Positions 61,553 through 64,000 of a DNA stretch of 64,000 nucleotides are shown piece by piece. Source of the stretch: Rhodovarius crocodyli (GTDB lineage: Bacteria > Pseudomonadota > Alphaproteobacteria > Acetobacterales > Acetobacteraceae). The notes under the pieces were generated by a model. That model saw only the letters and a program-made list of their open reading frames with translations. It did no database searches and was not told the DNA's origin. Location of the stretch: NCBI RefSeq assembly GCF_004005855.1, contig NZ_SACL01000010.1, positions 115,984 to 179,983 of the forward strand. The letters run 5' to 3'. The position numbers and the translations under genes are program-made. Numbering within the stretch: the stretch's first letter is position 1; the number at the start of each line of letters is the position of its first letter.

Positions 61553-62557
61553 ATGGAAAACAAAATGAACCTCCGCCTTTCCCGTCGCCGTGTGCTGGCC
61601 CTGGCGGCGTTCCTGCCGCCCGCCGCGCCGGCTTTGGCACAGAGCGATGGCCCCTGGCCCAGCCGGCCGGTCCGGCTGGTGGTGCCCTGGCCGGCCGGCG
61701 GCCCCACTGACACCTATGGCCGCGCCTTGGCCCGTGAGCTGTCCAGCCAGTTCGGCCAGAGCTTCGTGGTAGACAACCGTACTGGCGCGACGGGCACGGT
61801 GGGCATCCAGCACGTCATGCGCGCCCCTGCCGACGGCTACACGCTGCTTGTGCCCAACATCACCGCTTTCATCGGCAGCGTGGTGGCGCTGGGTGACGCC
61901 GTGCAGTTCGATCCGATCCGCGATTTCACGCCCATCGGGATCTTCGTCGAATCTTCCAGCATCTTGTGGGGCCACCCGGGTCTGGGGGTGAACGACTTCG
62001 AGGGGTTGTTGGCCCGTGCGCGCGACCGCTCGAAGCCGCAGATTGCTTTCGGCACAACCGGCAGCGGGTCGGTCAGCGAGCAGGCGGTCGAGCAGATTGC
62101 GCGGCATTTCAACCTCGACCTGCTGAAGGTGCCATATCGAGCAACCGCGCCGCAGGTGACCGACCTGGTGGCTGGCCATGTGCAGATCGGCAGCGCCGAT
62201 TTCCCGACTGTCGGCCCTCACTTCCGAGACGGAAAGGTGCTGCCGCTGATCGTGATCGGCTCGCAGCGCCTGCCGGAACTTCCGGACGTGCCGACGACGG
62301 CGGAGTATGGCCTCACTGAGCCGGACTTCACGGTCTGGAACGGCTTCTTCGCCCCGGCGGGTACGCCTCCTCCCATCGTGGCTCGGCTGCGCGATGGCCT
62401 GGCAAACGCGAGCCGCAGCGAGCCCTTCCGTGCCATCGTCAATGGAAACGGCAACCAGGGGGTGCTGCAATTGGGGAGTGACGTGACGGCCAGGTTGGAA
62501 CGCGAATTGGCTTCCCGCCGAGCGCATGCGCAGTTGAATGCAGTCCCAGGTGGCTGA
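61553..62557 (+). CDS. Bug/TctC family substrate-binding protein
   Basis: A 334-residue periplasmic receptor: signal peptide (LRLSRRRVLALAAFLPPAAPALAQ), RLVVPWPAGGPTDTYGRALARELS, FVVDNRTGATGTVGIQHVMRAPADGYTLLV, and TTGSGSVSEQAVEQIARHFNLDLLKVPYRATAPQVTDLVAGHVQ. All Bug loops are intact. ATG 61553 follows the fusion gene stop by one base; ATG 61565 is an alternative. No TctAB genes nearby. It lies at the border of the degraded mobile region. Confidence 0.9.
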   Translation: MENKMNLRLSRRRVLALAAFLPPAAPALAQSDGPWPSRPVRLVVPWPAGGPTDTYGRALARELSSQFGQSFVVDNRTGATGTVGIQHVMRAPADGYTLLVPNITAFIGSVVALGDAVQFDPIRDFTPIGIFVESSSILWGHPGLGVNDFEGLLARARDRSKPQIAFGTTGSGSVSEQAVEQIARHFNLDLLKVPYRATAPQVTDLVAGHVQIGSADFPTVGPHFRDGKVLPLIVIGSQRLPELPDVPTTAEYGLTEPDFTVWNGFFAPAGTPPPIVARLRDGLANASRSEPFRAIVNGNGNQGVLQLGSDVTARLERELASRRAHAQLNAVPGG

Positions 62558-62566
62558 ACCTCAGGC

Positions 62567-62750
62567 CAGCGGTTTCAAGCTGGTGATGGATCAGGCGTGC
62601 AGCTTTCACCCGATGGGTGGGATCGCTACGGCCGGTTGCTGGCGGTGGTGCGGGACCGACGAGGGCGAGACGTGGCTCAGGTCATGATCCGGGAAAGTCT
62701 GGCCCGCCCTTATGGTGGCGGTCGTCGGGAGGGTTGGTGTTCGCCGCGAC
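62567..62750 (+). pseudogene. Fragment of a thermonuclease (SNase)-like gene
   Basis: The frame from about 62597 reads LSPDGWDRYGRLLAVVRDRRG then DVAQVMIRESLARPYGGGRREGWC, which matches the C-terminal half of staphylococcal-nuclease-like proteins (DRYGR, MI..GLARPY.GGRR.WC). There is no N-terminal half. A FKLVMDQ stretch in another frame just upstream may be the preceding strand, implying a frameshift. After about 62750 similarity stops. A remnant, not a working gene. Confidence 0.6.
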
Positions 62751-62768
62751 AGGGGTGCTCGACCGGGC

Positions 62769-63086
62769 CTATGGAATGTCATCACGCTTCGGAACGGCCA
62801 GGCCTTCCTCGACCAGAAAGGCGAGCACCGTGTCTGCAAGCGGCGCTCGCACCTCATCCGGCAGCAAAATGGCAGGTTTCCAGGTGCCGTCCGCGGCCTT
62901 GTAAGTCGGCGAGTGCACGGAGTTGCCGCCCTTGGGCAGGCGGCGCACCTGGATACCGGCGATTGTCAGCTGCACGCCGACTACTTCCATATCGACGTCC
63001 ACGAGCGCGAACAGCACCTTGCTGTCCACGGCACGTGCGGCCCGAACCGTGAAGGTGAGAGTCTCTTTGTCTGATTGTAGCAACAT
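62769..63086 (-). CDS. Small phage-linked protein, SpoVG-like in layout
   Basis: About 105 residues from ATG 63086. The pattern LTFTVRAARAVDSKVLFALVDVDMEVVGVQLTIAGIQVRRLP, then SVHSPTYKAADGTWKPAILLPDEVRAPLADTVLAFL, recalls SpoVG-type nucleic-acid-binding folds and small proteins found in prophages; this is a resemblance I am not sure of. The frame could extend to 63188, but the conserved part starts after Met at 63086. It lies beside a phage terminase fragment on the same strand and may be a surviving phage gene. Confidence 0.5.
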   Translation of the reverse strand: MLLQSDKETLTFTVRAARAVDSKVLFALVDVDMEVVGVQLTIAGIQVRRLPKGGNSVHSPTYKAADGTWKPAILLPDEVRAPLADTVLAFLVEEGLAVPKRDDIP

Positions 63087-63163
63087 TGCCCCGGCCCCAT
63101 GCCCATGAAGTAGGCGGCGAAACCCTGACGCCGCAGGCTGAGCATGATGCATACAAAGGTTTC

Positions 63164-63886
63164 TTACAAAGGCAAATGCCAGATCCAATAAGTGTCACGG
63201 ATGCTGTAGCCGAGTAGCTGGCTGAGAGCATCGACCTGGTCGTTGTGCTGGCTCCCCGGAAAGGAGAAGAACTCCGCCTCGAAGACCTCAAGCCAAGGAG
63301 CCCTAAAGGGAAGGTACAGTTCGCCCCGCTCCATCAGCGCTGTCACCCTCGAAAGACGCGCTTCTTTATCCCCTTCCGGTTTGATCCCCTGCACATTCAC
63401 CGTGCTCCCCAAAGAGGAGACGAGAGCGGGACCAACCGCCGTGTCTTCGACCAGGGTAATGGCACCCGGATATCGCGCCGCCATTTCCTGGGCGGCGTGC
63501 AACAGCTCCGGAAACTGCATCCGTCGCCGCACCACTTCCAACAGATAAAACCGATCTTTCGCCACGCGCTGGACTGCCAGGCCAACGGAATACGAGTTGT
63601 CGGGGCCGCCCTTCGATGCCGTGTCCCAGCTGATGTAGGTCAGGCCGGTCCCGGGTTCAGGCGGTGTGTCGTAGCGCTTGATCCACTCGCGTTTAACCAT
63701 CCCACCGCCGGGCGGCGCGGGTGCCTGGAGGTACTGTGTGGCGAACGCGTCAGAGCCAATCTCCCTTTCCAGTTTACGCAGAAGCTGCACGGGCTCGCGT
63801 TCGGACAAAGCCTCGCCTGTGCGTCGCTCATAGCGCCGCCCCCGAGGCAGATCGAAGGTCTTATCCTGCAGGGTGACGTGCCCCCC
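63164..63886 (-). pseudogene. Phage terminase large subunit, C-terminal fragment
   Basis: About 240 codons of the nuclease end of a phage terminase large subunit: LPRGRRYERRTGEALSE, FATQYLQAPAPPGGGMVKREWIKRYD, TYISWDTASKGGPDNSYSVGL, LVEDTAVGPALVSSL and HNDQVDALSQLLGY, giving the acidic residues of the RNase H-like nuclease. The ATPase half is missing. On the 5' side the frame runs into DNA that belongs to an IS3-type element, so the gene was cut by its insertion. Natural stop at 63164. Confidence 0.82.
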
Positions 63887-64000
63887 TGAGACTCCTCCAA
63901 AAATAACTGGAGTCCGCCCGACCCAAGGACGGACGAATGAAGCGATCACGGTTCACGGAAGAGCAGATCATCGGGATCCTGCGCGAGCAGGAGGCCGGCG
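63887..64000 (+). mobile_element. Left end of an IS3-family insertion sequence, runs off the window
   Basis: The terminase frame loses similarity at about 63887, where TGAGACTCC begins; an inner inverted repeat GACTCC (63890-63895) / GGAGTC (63909-63914) follows. An OrfA start lies at 63937. The exact terminal repeat cannot be fixed without the right end; a TGGAGTCC start at 63908 is the alternative. Confidence 0.6.
63937..64000 (+). CDS. IS3-family transposase OrfA, N-terminus only
   Basis: The 21 visible codons begin MKRSRFTEEQIIGIL, the start of the helix-turn-helix OrfA protein of IS3-family elements (IS407/IS401-like). It continues beyond the window. It interrupts a phage terminase gene. 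Confidence 0.88.
   Translation, partial: MKRSRFTEEQIIGILREQEAG

Noticed and set aside
59581..61713. Minus-strand open frame of about 710 codons opposite the YeeE-MetY fusion
   Set aside because: Same shadow composition and no recognisable domain; the plus strand has two clear protein families in frame.

Overview
The window is very GC-rich, gene-dense chromosomal DNA from an alphaproteobacterium. Roseomonas or a near relative in the Acetobacteraceae is most likely. The reasons are several TctC/Bug solute-binding proteins, many peptide- and sulfonate-type ABC systems, operons joined by ATGA/GTGA/TGATG overlaps, and the GGGGC-NNN-GCCCC type of intergenic hairpin. This placement rests on gene content and base composition, not on a marker gene. 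I see no rRNA, tRNA or CRISPR array.

Layout. 1-2376 is the 3' part of a large GH99-like/RgpF polysaccharide protein. 2446-3741 is a flavin-dependent monooxygenase, followed by a cluster of hairpin repeats. 3997-6157 is an amino-acid-type ABC operon, divergent from an XRE-cupin regulator (6291-6884). 7115-12096 is a CoA-thioester catabolic operon: Bug receptor, hydroxycinnamoyl-CoA hydratase/lyase-like enzyme, acyl-CoA dehydrogenase, alpha/beta hydrolase and class III CoA-transferase. 12189-17647 holds mntP, a secreted protein of unknown function, a two-component system, a CDF-like membrane protein lacking the usual metal ligands, and a DUF2726 protein. 17648-18537 has no recognisable gene.

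18538-58226 is a long, largely uninterrupted array for scavenging organic sulfur and nitrogen compounds. It contains three peptide/nickel-type ABC binding-protein groups with full or partial transporters, two NitT/TauT-type ABC systems back to back, four FMN-dependent (LLM-class) monooxygenases and a DszC-like flavin monooxygenase. It also has two iron-oxygenase-like proteins, an amidase, and an acetylpolyamine amidohydrolase with a class III aminotransferase and an OsmC protein. Sulfate assimilation genes (cysH, cysD, cysNC) sit in the middle. With the 2446 gene there are five LLM monooxygenases, but I see no flavin reductase to supply them.

58712-62557 continues the sulfur theme with an exported rhodanese, a fused gene and a Bug receptor. 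The fused gene joins the front half of a YeeE/YedE thiosulfate-type transporter in frame to a MetY-type PLP enzyme that lacks its own N-terminus. A perfect 20-bp palindrome overlaps the predicted promoter of this cluster.

62558-64000 is a degraded mobile region: a nuclease fragment, a small SpoVG-like protein, a phage terminase fragment cut by an insertion, and the left end of an IS3-family element running off the window.

How the parts fit (inference): binding proteins and ABC transporters bring in sulfonates, thioethers, peptides or amines. FMNH2-dependent monooxygenases release sulfite or oxidised products. The cys genes supply inorganic sulfate assimilation, and the rhodanese/YeeE/MetY genes handled thiosulfate or sulfide. 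Several intergenic regions carry strong palindromes that look like operators, suggesting local repressors or substrate-specific regulators.
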